Notes: generated from the letters alone by a model not told the origin. A DNA stretch of 64,000 bases from Cyrtodaria siliqua (GCA_037043455.1 JAWPHD010010369.1:1-64000); one strand, 5' to 3'; shown: positions 1 to 11,512, numbered from the stretch's first letter. Translations and numbers: made by a program.

Positions 1-803
1 GTGTCTAAACATTACTGAATGTAAACATGTTTGTAATTGAAAGGGACCAGGTAGATCATCTACATAATATTTCGTGGCGTAAGGCAAATTATGTTTATGA
101 AAGGAACACAAGCAAATGAATTATCTATAAGAGTTAACCTGTGGCCTGTCCCACTAGTCTTTCTGCATTTGTTCAATCATTAATACTAATTATAAGAATA
201 GTATTAAGCAATTTGTTTTTGCATATTATTATTTTTTGATATTATTGCACCGATAATATATTAAAACTTATAGTATAATAAGGCGAAATAGTGAACACTG
301 AAACGTTGATTTATCTAAAAGTGACCAGGGTAAAAGCAAAAATGATACTGAATATACTAAATCGTGACACCCATTTTAAACACTTCAAGATTGCCGTGTA
401 TCCCTTTAAGAGTTTTTACCCAATACTGAATGGAAAGTATGATTTGTTTGCATACTGACGTTAATATTTACATTGCAACTTCACATGCCTGCAATAATCT
501 ATTGCGTCTTGTTATGCCCCACTTCCCAGTGAACAACATTTATCTTTTTGGAGTGGAGCTAAAATAAAACAAGGTGCAGATAATTCGTCTGATGAACTTG
601 TTTTGTTTGAATGACGTTACGTCGTCTTGACGTTCTCGTGCTAAATAATTTACTATAAAAAAGCGTGCAATGTCTAAATATCGAATTCAAAGCAATTTTT
701 TTCCAAATAAAAATATCCTACCGCATTTAAGCTCTATTAAGAAACGCACACTTAGAAGCGCGTGATTATTTCTAACAACTATTCTTCTGTCAATAAACTT
801 CAG
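1..803. other. Intron or upstream sequence, no recognised feature
   Basis: AT-rich sequence with no convincing coding segment. The first recognisable ABCG exon starts at 804 in mid-codon of the Walker A motif, so this is best read as intron of that gene, with earlier exons left of the window. Confidence 0.5.
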
Positions 804-993
804 TGGATCAGGGAAAACAACGCTTTTAAATACACTGACGGCACGGAATAACCCTGACGTTATGAAGTCATCAGGCGACATCTGGATCAATGGAGTTGAC
901 GTTGGAATGGGCATTCGAAATATCTCGGCTTATGTGCAGCAAGATGACATGTTTATAGCAACCATGACCGTTAGAGAACATTTGACATTTAGG
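804..993 (+). CDS. ABCG exon 1 in window: Walker A to Q-loop
   Basis: The acceptor is TTCAG at 799-803, and the first base completes a Ser codon. It encodes SGSGKTTLLNTLTARN (Walker A, P-loop Lys and Thr) and, further on, AYVQQDDMFIATMTVREHL, the Q-loop region typical of White/ABCG. The exon should end after AGG at 993, because exon 2 resumes with AILRM as in the family's LTFRALLRM. The following bases are CTGAGT rather than GTGAGT, so the donor looks mutated. A GC donor two bases earlier is possible but would break the frame. Confidence 0.85.
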
Positions 994-1848
994 CTGAGTT
1001 TAATACTAAAGGGCAAAAGAAACGCAATACGGGAATTTCCGCTATATAGTGTACGTAGAATATACTGCTATTATTCGAATGGTACATGCCTACATTAGAC
1101 ATTTCGTTTCGGAAAAAAGACTAAAACGAGACATACTACCAAATGCTTTCCCTTCAATGTTTCTCCTTATTGATATAATACGCGTTTAGCTAAAGCAGGT
1201 GAGCAAAACTTTAGGATGTAAACGTTTGCCAAGTCTTTACATTAATTACAGAATACTGAAAAGGATCAAAATGTTCGAAGCGAAGCTACAACATGTATGA
1301 ATTTCGTGTCATATAGTGTACTGTAATTAAAAAGTCTACAACAGCACAGTTTTGTCTTTCTCTAACTAGCTGCAACCCTTCTTTTTTTACAAAACATTTT
1401 GGGATTTCCCTGGAATATTACACGGAATTAAGTAGGTAGTGTATAAATCCCGAGTTGCGTTTATTTTTACCTTTAAGCATATATACAACATATAAACACT
1501 AAATATAAACACACTAAATATAAACACTAAAATCAAATTATTTATTTATGAAAGCAATGGCTTGCGTGATGTCGGGGACGAGTGGAGCAGAGGTGGGTTT
1601 GTGCAAATGGTAAGGGAGAACTATATTATATTGCATGCTTTGCAATATGCAAGACAAATGCATGATCATAGCGTTTAACATTCACAATGAAATGGAATAA
1701 ACATACTTATTGTCAAACTGAATCTGTGAATTTAGAGTCGTCTGATAAGACTTTGGCGCATTCCACTTACAGTTGATAGGTAGAAATATACAAATCAGAT
1801 TAATAAAGATTAGTTTACTATCATGTAAACAATGCTTTTTTTGTACAG

Positions 1849-2017
1849 GCAATTCTCCGAATGGAACAGGAAGTTACACATAAAGACGAATCCAAAGAGT
1901 TGACGAAGTCATTAAACAGCTCGGACTGGTAAAGTGTGCGAAAACAACATTGGAGATCCTGGTAGAATAAAGGGTATCTCTGGTGGTAAGATGAGACGCT
2001 TGTCTTTCGCCTCGGAG
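1849..2017 (+). CDS. ABCG exon 2: signature motif, two frameshifts
   Basis: The acceptor TTGTACAG and the donor GTATGT are both good. Three reading frames are needed in turn: [12 protein letters not shown], then [20 protein letters not shown], then [20 protein letters not shown]. The shifts fall near 1882 and 1942. The ABC signature (ISGG) is intact. No single frame stays open across the exon. Confidence 0.85.
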
Positions 2018-2218
2018 GTATGTTTCATTTCAAATGGTATTTTTTAATGTCAGATAACTGTCTGAAAAAAGAATCCATTAAAATATAGAAATCGCCATAA
2101 TGAATTATTCGCATCAAGGTTTCAAATAGTATGCCGTATTGTTATCTGTCCTTTAATTTATATTCAACCGTTAACAGCAGAACGACCGTTAAAATAATAA
2201 TAATAACAATAACATAAA

Positions 2219-2455
2219 CATCAACAACAATACTGCTACTACTACTAGTTATAGTACTACAACAGCAACAACAACAACTACTACTACTACTACTACTCTA
2301 CTACTACTACTTCTACAGCTACTACTACTACTACTGCTGCTGCTACTACTACTACTACTACTACTACTAATACTAATACTAATACTACTACAGGTACTAC
2401 TACTACTACTACGGCTGCTACTGCTGCTGCTACTGCTACTACTACACTACTATTT
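2219..2455. repeat. CTA/ACT trinucleotide microsatellite
   Basis: Long interrupted run of ACTACTACT with CTG and AAT variants, in the ABCG intron between exons 2 and 3. Confidence 0.95.
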
Positions 2456-2587
2456 AACTATTGATAAAGTATGCAGTTTATTAAATCAAAGGCGAGTGAG
2501 ACCTTCATCGTATATAAACTAGTCAGTAAGCCATAGACATCCATGATGTGATCGCAACAGGATATATAGAACATATTTGCTTTACAG

Positions 2588-2759
2588 ATTGTGACAAATC
2601 CACCACTTCTTTTCTGTGACGAACCAACATCTGGGCTGGATTCATTCATTGGCGGAAAATATTATCATGACATTGAGGTCGTCAGTGTCGATCCAAGGCA
2701 AGACAATCTTGTGCACGATTCATCAACACTTTCACTCAGAGGTGTATGCCCTGTTTAAG
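2588..2759 (+). CDS. ABCG exon 3: Walker B and H-loop, frameshifted
   Basis: After TTTACAG, the exon encodes [20 protein letters not shown] (Walker B, catalytic Glu, D-loop). Near 2650 the frame shifts, and the continuation reads [20 protein letters not shown], then TIHQ (H-loop His) and SEVYALF. The family ends this exon with Phe-Asp-Arg followed by GT. Here the bases after GCCCTGTTT are AAGGCAGAG, so the GT donor is absent and the end is approximate. Confidence 0.8.
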
Positions 2760-3527
2760 GCAGAGAAGGACAATCATAACCGACATAATTAGTTGTTGAT
2801 GGATATATATACGAGCACACGTGCACACGCTATAGGGCAATACATGTTTATATGTATAAATGCGAGTCAAAATGTTATTATATATTTTCCAGTGAAATAA
2901 TGGATTTGATTTTTACAATAAAACCTTATATTTTCTTTGTTTTTGTTTCACATGTGAGCAATATCAGCTGATATTTTCACTTTTTTTTCACTGCTGGGAA
3001 CTTCTTTTAAATGTCAAAAAAGACTTCTTTTATTTTTTAAAGAAAACTACTATTAAGTGGATATCATTACCTTAGAAATGGTCTTACTAAGACAATGAGT
3101 CGTATTTTTGGAAAATATGTCAAGTACTTTAGGAATTGTTGACATTTAGAGATTTCAGTTTGATGGTACGCATTTTGTTTTTTCAAAAAGATGGTATGAA
3201 AGTTATATCATTGTATTGGAAATCACTTAATTAATATTATGAGTCGTAGTTTATTGAAATGTGTATTTTAAAATTTAAGGAGAGAACTAAGATTATGAGT
3301 CGTAGTTTATTGAAATATGTCAAGTATTTTAAAATTTAAGGAGAGTTAAAAATTGAAATTTCACCATACGGAGTCGCTGACGTCGCCGAAAACAAAATAA
3401 TGTCGCCAAACGTTTCCGGTTGTGAGTATGTAATAATAAGAATCCTTGTCATGAATATAGGATTTATTTTCATCTTGAAGTGAGAAATATAAAACAAAAA
3501 CTTAAACTAAAGCACTCGTGAAAATAC

Positions 3528-3780
3528 AAATGGCCGAATGGTTAACGACACTGCGTTGTAAACCTTCACCTATCACCGCAGCGGGTTCGACACCCACTGG
3601 GAGCTCGACTTGTAAGTGAGGAAGTGTCGATTCTTACGGATGGCGGGAGGTGTACAGTACTGGTTCTACCCAGGAAAATTGGGTGGTCTGCCTCCACCAT
3701 AAAAACTCGACCGTCATATATAACCTTACATTTATTGAAAATGACGTAAAGCTCCATACAAACAAACAAACAAACAGTTA
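3528..3780 (+). mobile_element. tRNA-derived SINE
   Basis: The head resembles a Ser/Leu-type tRNA, with box A-like TGGCCGAATGGTTAACG and box B-like GGGTTCGACACCC. The body contains TGTCGATTCTTACGGATGGC and TACTGGTTCTACCCAGGAAA, then TCGACCGTCATATATAACC. The tail is CAAACAAACAAACAAACA. The same body recurs at 18.45, 27.24 (reverse), 52.44, 53.99 and 63.8 kb (reverse). It lies in an ABCG intron. Confidence 0.85.
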
Positions 3781-3989
3781 TTGATGAAAATAAATCCTGT
3801 ATTCCCTCCAAACCAACACATATCGTCTATATATTTGTAAATGCTAGCGTTAATATATATATTTGCAAATGCTAGTATTGGCTGATGATATATATTTGGA
3901 AATAGGTATGTACACAAGGATGCGTAGCTCGCTCATATTTGTCGTTTTCACTGAATTGTACACAAATATATGACTTGTTTGATTTTTAG

Positions 3990-4061
3990 TGTTTTGCTCA
4001 TGGCCGAAGGACGAGTGGCATACATGGGGAGCACCCAGGAAGCTCTCAACTTTTACTCAAG
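3990..4061 (+). CDS. ABCG exon 4
   Basis: Clean exon after GATTTTTAG, ending before GTAATA. It encodes VLLMAEGRVAYMGSTQEALN and FYS, the stretch that follows the H-loop in ABCG proteins. Phase 2 in, phase 2 out; the AG at the end joins T of the next exon to give Ser. Confidence 0.9.
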
Positions 4062-4715
4062 GTAATATTAATTAAATGCACTGCTGATATATATTACCGT
4101 GGTTGTCGGAAAGAAGATCCAGGTTAACGTCGCCAAATACCAATAGTAAAAACGCTCCCATATTTAGATATATTACAATAATTCTCAACAAGACGATCCG
4201 GGCTAGTCCCGCCATATCGTGAGGTGACTGAGACCTAAACAAGCGATCCCTTTTCGAATGGCAAGATCGCAGAAGTAAACTAATGTTGTTTTTTAATCAG
4301 TTTTGAAAATACATAACATTTAGATATATTACTGTAATTCTCAACAAGACGATCAGGGCTAGTTCCGCCATATCGCAATAAACAATTGAGATCTAACAAA
4401 GCGATCCCTGTTGGAATCGCAACAGCCAGCAGTAAACTAAATTTGTGATTTTACCAGTTCTGAAAATAATGATTTGCTTCATTGATGTCTTACTTGTTTA
4501 CATGTTTGAATATTTGATAAAATGTTAGATTCAATTAAGTAAACAGCAAATAATAACATATAGTAAGTTAAGAAAACCAAAGTAAATTGTGCAAGGGGTA
4601 CAGCTCCTCGTTACCCTACATCGTGTACTTTATTTTACTGTATACTCTTAAGTATCATCTTAGTTTTGGGCAAGATCTAGATTAACAGATACAATCACAC
4701 TATATGATGTTGCAG

Positions 4716-4818
4716 TGTAGGCTATCCAAATCCAGTTAACTTCAATCCAGGAGATTTCTTTATTAAGACGATGGCTGTAGTACCTGGACGAGAAGAAGAA
4801 TGTAAATCACGAATCGAG
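4716..4818 (+). CDS. ABCG exon 5
   Basis: Acceptor TTGCAG and donor GTAAGT. It encodes VGYPNPVNFNPGDFFIKTMA, then VVPGREEECKSRIE. This matches the GYPCPxNYNPADF block linking the ATP-binding and membrane domains. In phase with exons 4 and 6. Confidence 0.9.
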
Positions 4819-4964
4819 GTAAGTGCGTATTTATTTATTGCATTATAATTATGTACATTTACATAAACTTTGAAATTCATTGAATTGACTGTACATTTTT
4901 ATATTATCTGCTGCAGTTGCTTTTATTTTTTGTTTTGTCCCCTAAAATCTGTCCTTTCTTTCAG

Positions 4965-5060
4965 ACAATTTGTGATGCATTTACCAAATCCAAACATCGT
5001 TTAGATATGATACAGGAGACTGCTCGTGTCTGTGAAAACCCTGCACGTGAAGGTGTCATT
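4965..5060 (+). CDS. ABCG exon 6
   Basis: Acceptor TTTCAG, donor GTAAGT, exactly 32 codons. It encodes TICDAFTKSKHRLDMIQETA and a short hydrophilic remainder. It belongs to the variable linker between the two domains. Confidence 0.85.
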
Positions 5061-5907
5061 GTAAGTAATCCGTTTGAAATCCTTGGTTGGTTCATTGTCA
5101 ATATTTTGGTCACTACCACATCCGTTTGCGTCGTGATTGCCATTGGCCTATTATCTATGCTATTTTTAAAGATAGGCAGCTGGCTTGCGGAACGTCGGTG
5201 GTTTTACCCAGGTGCCTGCACGTGCACGAACATTGTCCGGAGGGGCACCTGGGGTCTTCCTCCACCTGTGGAAGCTGGAAAGTCGCTATATGACCTTAGC
5301 TGTTGGTGCGACTATAACATCCAATTCAATTCTATTCAAAGGTAGGCAATGTTGCAAACAGGCTCTGTAATAACAACCTTTACTTGCAATAGTGACAACT
5401 TGCCCTACGTGTCTAACTTAAATGTGCAATAGTTTAATAGTTACATTTACTTGTAATTGATATACTGCACTAATATTGATGACAAAGCAATTCGTTAGTA
5501 ATCATTCTAGGAATTATGGGTGTCTGGCCAATTAAACATTATTTCAGGTCCGATATATCTGATGTAATACCGTTACATAATATGTTGTATGTTGTATATC
5601 GTATTTATCCAAATAACCCATGATTACTTATCTATGTTATGTGTTTTACTTTGAAACGAACGGTGCATGAACTGTTTCTGGTAACTGGATACATTAAAAC
5701 TCGAATACTGATATCAATTTAGGTCAGTTCTATATTATCTGTTATTAACACTTTCCCTGCCACAGTCACAACACTGGTTTGTTACGACCGTTGCATTACT
5801 TTGCAGGCTGATCAGGGTTTACACTGTTTTCCATAACCTTACCAGAAGGTTTAAATTTATTTGAAATTTGGCAGCAAAAGTGTTGATTTTTTTTATTTGC
5901 TTTTCAG

Positions 5908-5936
5908 TTTGAGGAGGCGTTCAGCAGTTCTTCGAT
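5908..5936 (+). CDS. ABCG exon 7 (29-nt microexon)
   Basis: Only 29 nt, encoding FEEAFSSSS plus AT of a split Met codon. It lies between TTTTCAG and GTATGT. Its phase matches both neighbours (AT joined to G gives ATG). Confidence 0.7.
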
Positions 5937-6438
5937 GTATGTATTGTTCAACAGAAATATAAATGTTAGACAGCACATTTCATGTCAGTCCTGACTATGA
6001 CTGAGTATAACATCAAATATTACTTTATATAATATTTAATAATATATTAATATTCAAATTATATACACATATAATGACATTATACTTGTTTAAAATAGTT
6101 GTATTATAAGAGTACTTTTCAAGACTCGTACACATATTAGCCAGTGCAATACTTGTATGTTTATTTGACTGCTGACATGATCGACGAGATGGAAATCGCA
6201 TAAGCTGTAGCTAATGCGTTGATACAGATTTGTCCCACATGAAGCAAAACATTATTGAAATGCAAAATATAATAGAAATGATTTCGATGCTGAAAATATG
6301 TTTTCTGTTTATGCATTTAAAATCAATGAAATTAACAATACATGTATACAATTGATTTTATCAACAGCCACATAGTTTAAATGATTTTCCCAAATGTTTC
6401 ACACCACGACATTTTTCTAATAAAGCATTTGTTTAAAG

Positions 6439-6544
6439 GTATGAATCACCATGGTATGTACAGTTTGCCGCCGTATTTAAGCGTTGTTGGTGGACAAACC
6501 TACGGGAACCTATGGTGGTCCGAGTCAGATTTGCTCAAACAATT
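6439..6544 (+). CDS. ABCG exon 8: pre-membrane region
   Basis: Acceptor TTTAAAG, donor GTAAGC. It encodes YESPWYVQFAAVFKRCWWTN and LREPMVVRVRFAQTI. This is the conserved amphipathic segment before transmembrane helix 1 (family pattern W..QF..l..R....~REP...k.R..Q). Confidence 0.9.
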
Positions 6545-6919
6545 GTAAGCTTTTCTTATAAAGTGTTTGTAAATTATTAGAGATCTTAAAAGTAGATATC
6601 AGTAGATTACAAACGGGAATATATTTGACTGTGTGCGTTATATAAGGTTTTAACAATTCGTTTCAGTTTATGCAAATGGTTTGTGGTCTGTTAGTAAAAT
6701 ATCATTGTTTTGTTTTGTTTCTTTGGTGTAACTATATATACATCTCAAGTCAACTTACTATCATGTATTGCTTTATCTACCATCAGTATGTTTATAGTTA
6801 GGTAAGACATTTAACGGTGTTCAAAACTATTTAATCGAAAGAAAATATTCCACATTAGTGGAACGTAACTTTTTAGAAATGTGTTCTTAGCAGATCACTT
6901 TCCTAAACAATAAATAATG

Positions 6920-7420
6920 CAAAGTGAGATCCTTTGGAAGCAATAAATAAAACCAAGAAACTAAATTACCACACTGGATTTTCTCATGAGATATACGAAG
7001 AAACACCTCTTACACCCACTAGCACCAGTTTAAACGGTATTCTACTTCACAGCCACCTATAGTGGAATCGATGGTCCAAAAGGACGGTTTAAAATAAACT
7101 ACTTCTTTGTAGCACGAAGAGATTTGTTTCAGCCGCCACACTAGACGTACGCTAGTGTGAATGGTAATAAATGCTGACAAGGGGAACTTTTGGAAGCAAC
7201 AAACATAAAACCAAGAGATTTACTCGGTTTTATTGCGTCTGTTCATGAGAGGTAATATAAGAAGCAACACAACATCAAGGCCCTATAACCGATTTAAGCG
7301 TTATTCTAATGCAACGCCATCTATATATATATATCGTTAACCCCAAAGCACAAAATAAAAAATAACAATACTGATTCGTAGCACGGGGAGAACTTTTGCA
7401 GGCTTTTTGTTTTATAGTTT
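6920..7420 (+). repeat. Dispersed repeat, two tandem diverged copies
   Basis: Two adjacent copies (about 6920-7160 and 7170-7420) share GATCC..TTGGAAGCAA, TTCATGAGAGGTAATA, AGAAGCAACAC and GCGTTATTCTA-like blocks. Related copies lie at 47865-48310 and 56735-57000. No coding potential seen. Confidence 0.7.
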
Positions 7421-7769
7421 CAACACACAGCCAAAGAGAAGACAACATCTTAGCTTTACCTACGTCGAAAATGTCACTTACGTATCATACATACAATACG
7501 TTGAACAGTTACTTAAACTTCCATCGGAAATGTGACGTTCCATTTTTTCACTTACCTTTTCATTAATTAATACAGGTGTCTTAGCTTTTGTTCTTTTATC
7601 GCTCTTCATCACTTTTATATTTTATTCTCCGTTCTCTTGAACGAAGATCTATAATCAACATTGCACTACGTGACCCCGTAAGCATTAGCTCCAATGATAA
7701 GAACCTAAGTCTTCCAAAACCATGGTAAAAAAGGCAGTCGGAATACCTCGCCTAATGTCTGGAACTCTT

Positions 7770-8050
7770 CCTCTACTGCGCTCGCTGAGAGTAGCGAGCG
7801 CAGTAGGGGAAGGCTACCAGACTACTCGCCGATATATTATTTCCGAAGCTTGCCGGTAGGAGCGCATTAGGGGAAGGGTACCAGACTACTCGCTGATATA
7901 CTATCTCCGTAGTCTGGTCCCCGATTGTCCTTGACATCTCACTAATGTTCGTCGCCAATAGTAAGTTTTGGCACCAGTGTACTATCTCCGAAGCTTGCCG
8001 GAAATCCGCGAGTGGGGGACTACTCGCCGAAATCATGCCATCGGAACTAT
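7770..8050. repeat. Tandem ~80-bp repeat with leading hairpin
   Basis: CTACTGCGCTCGCT and AGCGAGCGCAGTAG form a 14-bp-arm hairpin at about 7773-7806. It is followed by two to three partial copies of AGGGGAAGG.TACCAGACTACTCGC with TATCTCCGAAGCTTGCCGG. Confidence 0.75.
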
Positions 8051-8252
8051 TCGTTAATTTCCGCAATCAGTGAGGATAAATCAGTACTGACTAACTGTCT
8101 CGCCAGTGACCAATAATCGATAAATACGACTAAATAGGAAAATTTCAGAGTTTAATAAGCACTATTGACGCTACTGTTCATCAGGTCTTGCATGAATATC
8201 AGGAGTCATAACATTACAATATGTACTATTTAACTATGATGTTACAGGTTTG

Positions 8253-8322
8253 AGGCCGTGGCCCTTATGGTTAGAGCTCTCGACTTCTAAACAGAAGATC
8301 CGAGTTCAAATCCATTAGTTTT
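8253..8322 (+). other. tRNA-like sequence (Arg-type anticodon loop), probable SINE head
   Basis: GGCCGTGGCCCTTATGGTTAGAG resembles a D-arm/box A. CTTCTAAA resembles an Arg-TCT anticodon loop, and GAGTTCAAATCC resembles box B. The acceptor and anticodon stems do not pair well, and a T-rich stretch follows. Likely a tRNA-derived pseudogene rather than a functional tRNA. Confidence 0.45.
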
Positions 8323-8427
8323 TTTAGTTTTTTCTTCTTTTTTCTCTTCTCTTCAATGCAATAAGTAATTAATCTGACCCCATATGTGCGGAATGCGCAT
8401 GCAGCTATTATAAAGGGAATGTAGCAT

Positions 8428-8605
8428 TCAAGGAGGACAGTCAACTACAAAACACAGAAACAAACACGCAGACAAGCAAGAAGGCAAAAGTAATAATAAA
8501 AGCAAACGACATCTCAAACACAAAATGGTTGACAATAGGGCTACCGCCTTGGAACGGTCAGTGGCAAAGTAGGCCACTGGGGGTTTAAACCGGTTTTAGA
8601 GTTCT
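8428..8605 (-). mobile_element. Solo 3' tail of the RT retroelement
   Basis: Contains AGCATTCAAGGAGGACAGTCAA, GGTTGACAATAGGGCTACCG and GGTTTAAACCGG in the order found at the 3' end of the retroelement at 42.2-45 kb. The orientation places the RT gene on the minus strand, but no RT follows: a 5'-truncated copy. Confidence 0.8.
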
Positions 8606-8786
8606 AAGAAGCAAAGCATTCCATGAAACACGCCTCCTAGTCTTCAACTATTGGCTTTTTATAACTTGAACTTACAGAAAAAATCTCTAAGCCGAAGCTT
8701 TTTGAAAAGTTAAAACTTGTTTTATACAACAATCGTGTTGCTTTAAACATGTATCGTTTTAGCTCAGCACTGATTCTGTATTATAG

Positions 8787-8918
8787 GCAATATCGGTAAT
8801 ACTTGGTCTGATTTACCTACAACTGTCAACAGATCAGGAGGGAGTTATGAACATTAATGGAGTGCTGTTCCTCCTTCTGACAAACATGTCAATGAACAAC
8901 CTATTTGGCGTGCTAAAT
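8787..8918 (+). CDS. ABCG exon 9: first membrane helices
   Basis: Acceptor TTATAG. 44 codons open in phase: [20 protein letters not shown], then [20 protein letters not shown] and GVLN. Two hydrophobic helices with the G.LF segment of the family. The donor is GTGGGT; a GT eight bases on would change the length relative to relatives. Confidence 0.85.
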
Positions 8919-9309
8919 GTGGGTAATTTTAAATCGCAAACCTGCTATTCTCCAATATTGTTGATATTAAGTATAAACATATCAATATTGCCTTTTATTT
9001 TTAACTGTTCTTTAATCTGTTTTAACATGGATTTCATGGTGTCATATACGTAAATATATGAAACTTTCAGAATAAATGTCATTTCAAAAATCGGCATGCT
9101 GCAGTCTACAATTAAAACACGGACCTTATGCTTTCCGGGCAAGTTTGCTCACCAGTACAGCACCACGCAATCCGATATTGGAATGACATAAATGTATGCT
9201 TGTCCGGATCTATATCTGTTTAGCTCTTCAGTAAAATTTGCCTTTGACTATTTATATTAAACATAAGAAAGTTAGTATGTACCTTTTGTTCTCACTTCAT
9301 TCATATTGA

Positions 9310-10240
9310 ATAATATTGTATACTTTCATATTGTCCCGTTTAGTTTGCATTGAGCTAAGCGTGCAATATTCTACGATATTGCACACATTGATATTGCACG
9401 GGAACTTTTGCTCGTGCTTGCTAAGAGCCGCGAAAAAGAAATAAGGAACTACTTTCAAATAAAAATAATGGAATCCTTCCTATAGTGTCAACAAAAAAAT
9501 ACGAGTTTTTTTCAACCTTTTATGGCAAAAATTGATAAAATAATTCAAATGGTCACTCACCCACTCTTTTTAACGCTATCAAATGGTAAACAAACCAGAA
9601 CATCGCTTGATGTTTTAAATGACGTCATCCGGGGTCGACGTCGTTTTCGCGCAAAATAATCATCCACACAAAATGAAACTGAATGGCAAGATAGGAATTC
9701 CATCAAAAGCTATAACAATAACACAAATACAATGAAAAGTAATAGTCATACAATTAACATTGATCAAAAACAATATGAAAGTATACAATAAAAAGGTTAT
9801 TGAATTTGTATGGCTAAATATTACTTGGAACTCGTTGTTTTGGCGCAGGACGACTCGCAAGATTGATAAAATAATTCAAATGGTCACTCACCTACTGTTT
9901 TTAACGTTATCGAATGGTAAACAAACTTCAGAAAATCGCTTGATGTTTTTAATGACGTCATCCGACGTCGACGTCGTTTTCGCGCAAAATAATCATCCAC
10001 ACAAAATGAAACTGAGTGGCAAGATAGGAATTCCATCAAAAGCTATAAAAATAACACAAATACAATGAAAAGTAATAGTCATACAATTAACATTGATCAA
10101 AAACAATATGAAAGTATACAATATAAAGGTTATTGAATTTGTATGGCTAAATATTACTTGGAACAAGTTGTTTTTGCAAAGGACGCAAAAACAACTTGTT
10201 CCAAGTAATATTTAGCCATACAAATTCAATAACCTATAAT
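9310..10240. mobile_element. Non-autonomous foldback element, internally duplicated
   Basis: Begins with TTGTATACTTTCATATTGTC. The inverted form ACAATATGAAAGTATACAAT occurs twice (near 9770 and 10100), because a ~320-bp segment (9536-9850) is repeated at 9866-10160. It ends in an almost perfect palindrome: TTGTATGGCTAAATATTACT at ~10138 and its reverse complement at ~10200, arms about 55 bp around a 7-base centre. Each subunit carries TGACGTCA next to a CGACGTCG palindrome. No transposase is seen. Confidence 0.75.
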
Positions 10241-10241
10241 A

Positions 10242-10341
10242 TATATTGCCATGTTAACAAGCAAATGCGTCGGATCATAACGATGTTAATGGTATATTGC
10301 CATGTTAACAAGCAAACGCGTCGGATCGTAACGATGTTAAT
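10242..10341. repeat. 50-bp tandem duplication
   Basis: Two copies of a 50-bp unit containing ATTGCCATGTTAACAAGCAA and CGTCGGATC.TAACGATGTT, directly after the foldback element. Confidence 0.85.
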
Positions 10342-10472
10342 TCATACTGTGTGCGCACAGTCTTCTTCTTCCAAACTTTATATATTAATGCTATACTATT
10401 GGAAAAGTTTGGGTTCATTAAATACTGCATGGCATGCGGAGTGTTTATGTACTTTTGTAATGTTTGCTTCAG

Positions 10473-10565
10473 TCGTTCCCAGTTGAAATGCCGATATTTA
10501 TGCGAGAGTATGGAATCGGCCTGTATCGAGTGGATATCTACTTCATTTGCAAAATGCTTGCCGAG
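10473..10565 (+). CDS. ABCG exon 10
   Basis: 31 codons between GCTTCAG and GTAATA: SFPVEMPIFMREYGIGLYRV, then DIYFICKMLAE. This matches the family block FP.F.RE...g.YR.d.YFl.K..AE. Confidence 0.9.
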
Positions 10566-10804
10566 GTAATATTTTATATTGTTTTTGTCATTATTCTGAA
10601 TTGGTCATTTCTTGCATTTGTCATTTATATAAAATAATAAAGTAAATTGAACGTTATACTCATCAAACCAAATCCACATTTGTGTATACGCGTTTATTGA
10701 GCCTCGCTGTATTGCACTGGGAATTTTAACGAATATACCTCGGTTTTAAGTCTCATGCGAAGGACTGGTCAGGTATGAAATTCGTTTTTAAGCATTAATC
10801 CATT

Positions 10805-10885
10805 TTCGGTCCTGGATGGGATAGAATGCTCGATTCCCGTATTATTAAACCGAGATGCTAACCATTATATCACAGCGCCACCCTT
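10805..10885 (-). other. Degenerate tRNA-like sequence
   Basis: The reverse strand reads GGTGGCGCTGTGATATAATG and GTTAGCATCTCGGTT, similar to a tRNA acceptor and D-arm, then ACGGGAATCGAGCAT as a weak T-arm. The stems are poor; a tRNA relic at most. Confidence 0.35.
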
Positions 10886-10917
10886 TATAATAATCCACAT
10901 TTAGAATCGGCTATCGC

Positions 10918-10972
10918 CTTGTCCATGTTAGTCCTCCTTGAATGCTACTTTCCCTGTCCGATCTTTTTTATA
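10918..10972 (+). mobile_element. Short terminal fragment of the RT retroelement
   Basis: GTCCTCCTTGAATGCTACTT and CCCTGTCCGAT match the plus-orientation end seen at 45030-45065. Only this terminus is present. Confidence 0.6.
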
Positions 10973-11076
10973 TTTCTTAACATTAAGTCTGAAGTGTACT
11001 CCAATATATTTCACATGTGCTCGAAACGGCAAAAAAATCTCATATTATTATTATTTTTTTATTATTATTATTTCAG

Positions 11077-11133
11077 CTGCCTTCTTCATCTTCATTCCTA
11101 TAATCTCCTGCGCCATTTGCTACTGGATGGTCG
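11077..11133 (+). CDS. ABCG exon 11, one base short
   Basis: Lies between TTTCAG and GTAAGA. After the Leu-Pro that follows AE in the family, one base is missing, near 11081. The downstream frame then reads FFIFIPIISCAICYWMVG, a membrane helix in phase with exon 12. This is the only lesion seen in the membrane half. Confidence 0.85.
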
Positions 11134-11434
11134 GTAAGAACTTAATGATTTAAATAACAAAACTCTCGATTTTATTTTTGTATTTATAATTCGCGTATGT
11201 GCTTAATTTATAATACACTGTTAAAACTAATATGTATGAGTATGTAACTTTCTATTGCCATATCTACTATTGAAATTAACACGCAAACTACTGTTTTCTT
11301 TCATAGAAACTTATAATATGTGTATATTAAGAATTTGTATTACTCGTTTACCACTTTGTTTATGCCAGTGTTATATACGTGACGGTTTAAGCTTTCTTCA
11401 AGTTCGGTAAACGTTTTTATTCTGTTTATTCCAG

Positions 11435-11512
11435 GGCTTTATGCGAGTTTTGAGGCATTCCTGATATTTACGGGAATCATGTTGATAGTTGCCAACATCG
11501 CAGTATCATTCG
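11435..11512 (+). CDS. ABCG exon 12: membrane helix
   Basis: Acceptor TTCCAG, donor GTAAAT. It encodes LYASFEAFLIFTGIMLIVAN and IAVSF, a hydrophobic helix. In phase with both neighbours. Confidence 0.9.

Noticed and set aside
991..1000. GC-AG intron explaining the exon 1 donor
   Set aside because: AG/GCTGAG would be possible, but joining it to GCAATTCTC shifts the frame away from AILRM; a mutated GTGAGT fits better.
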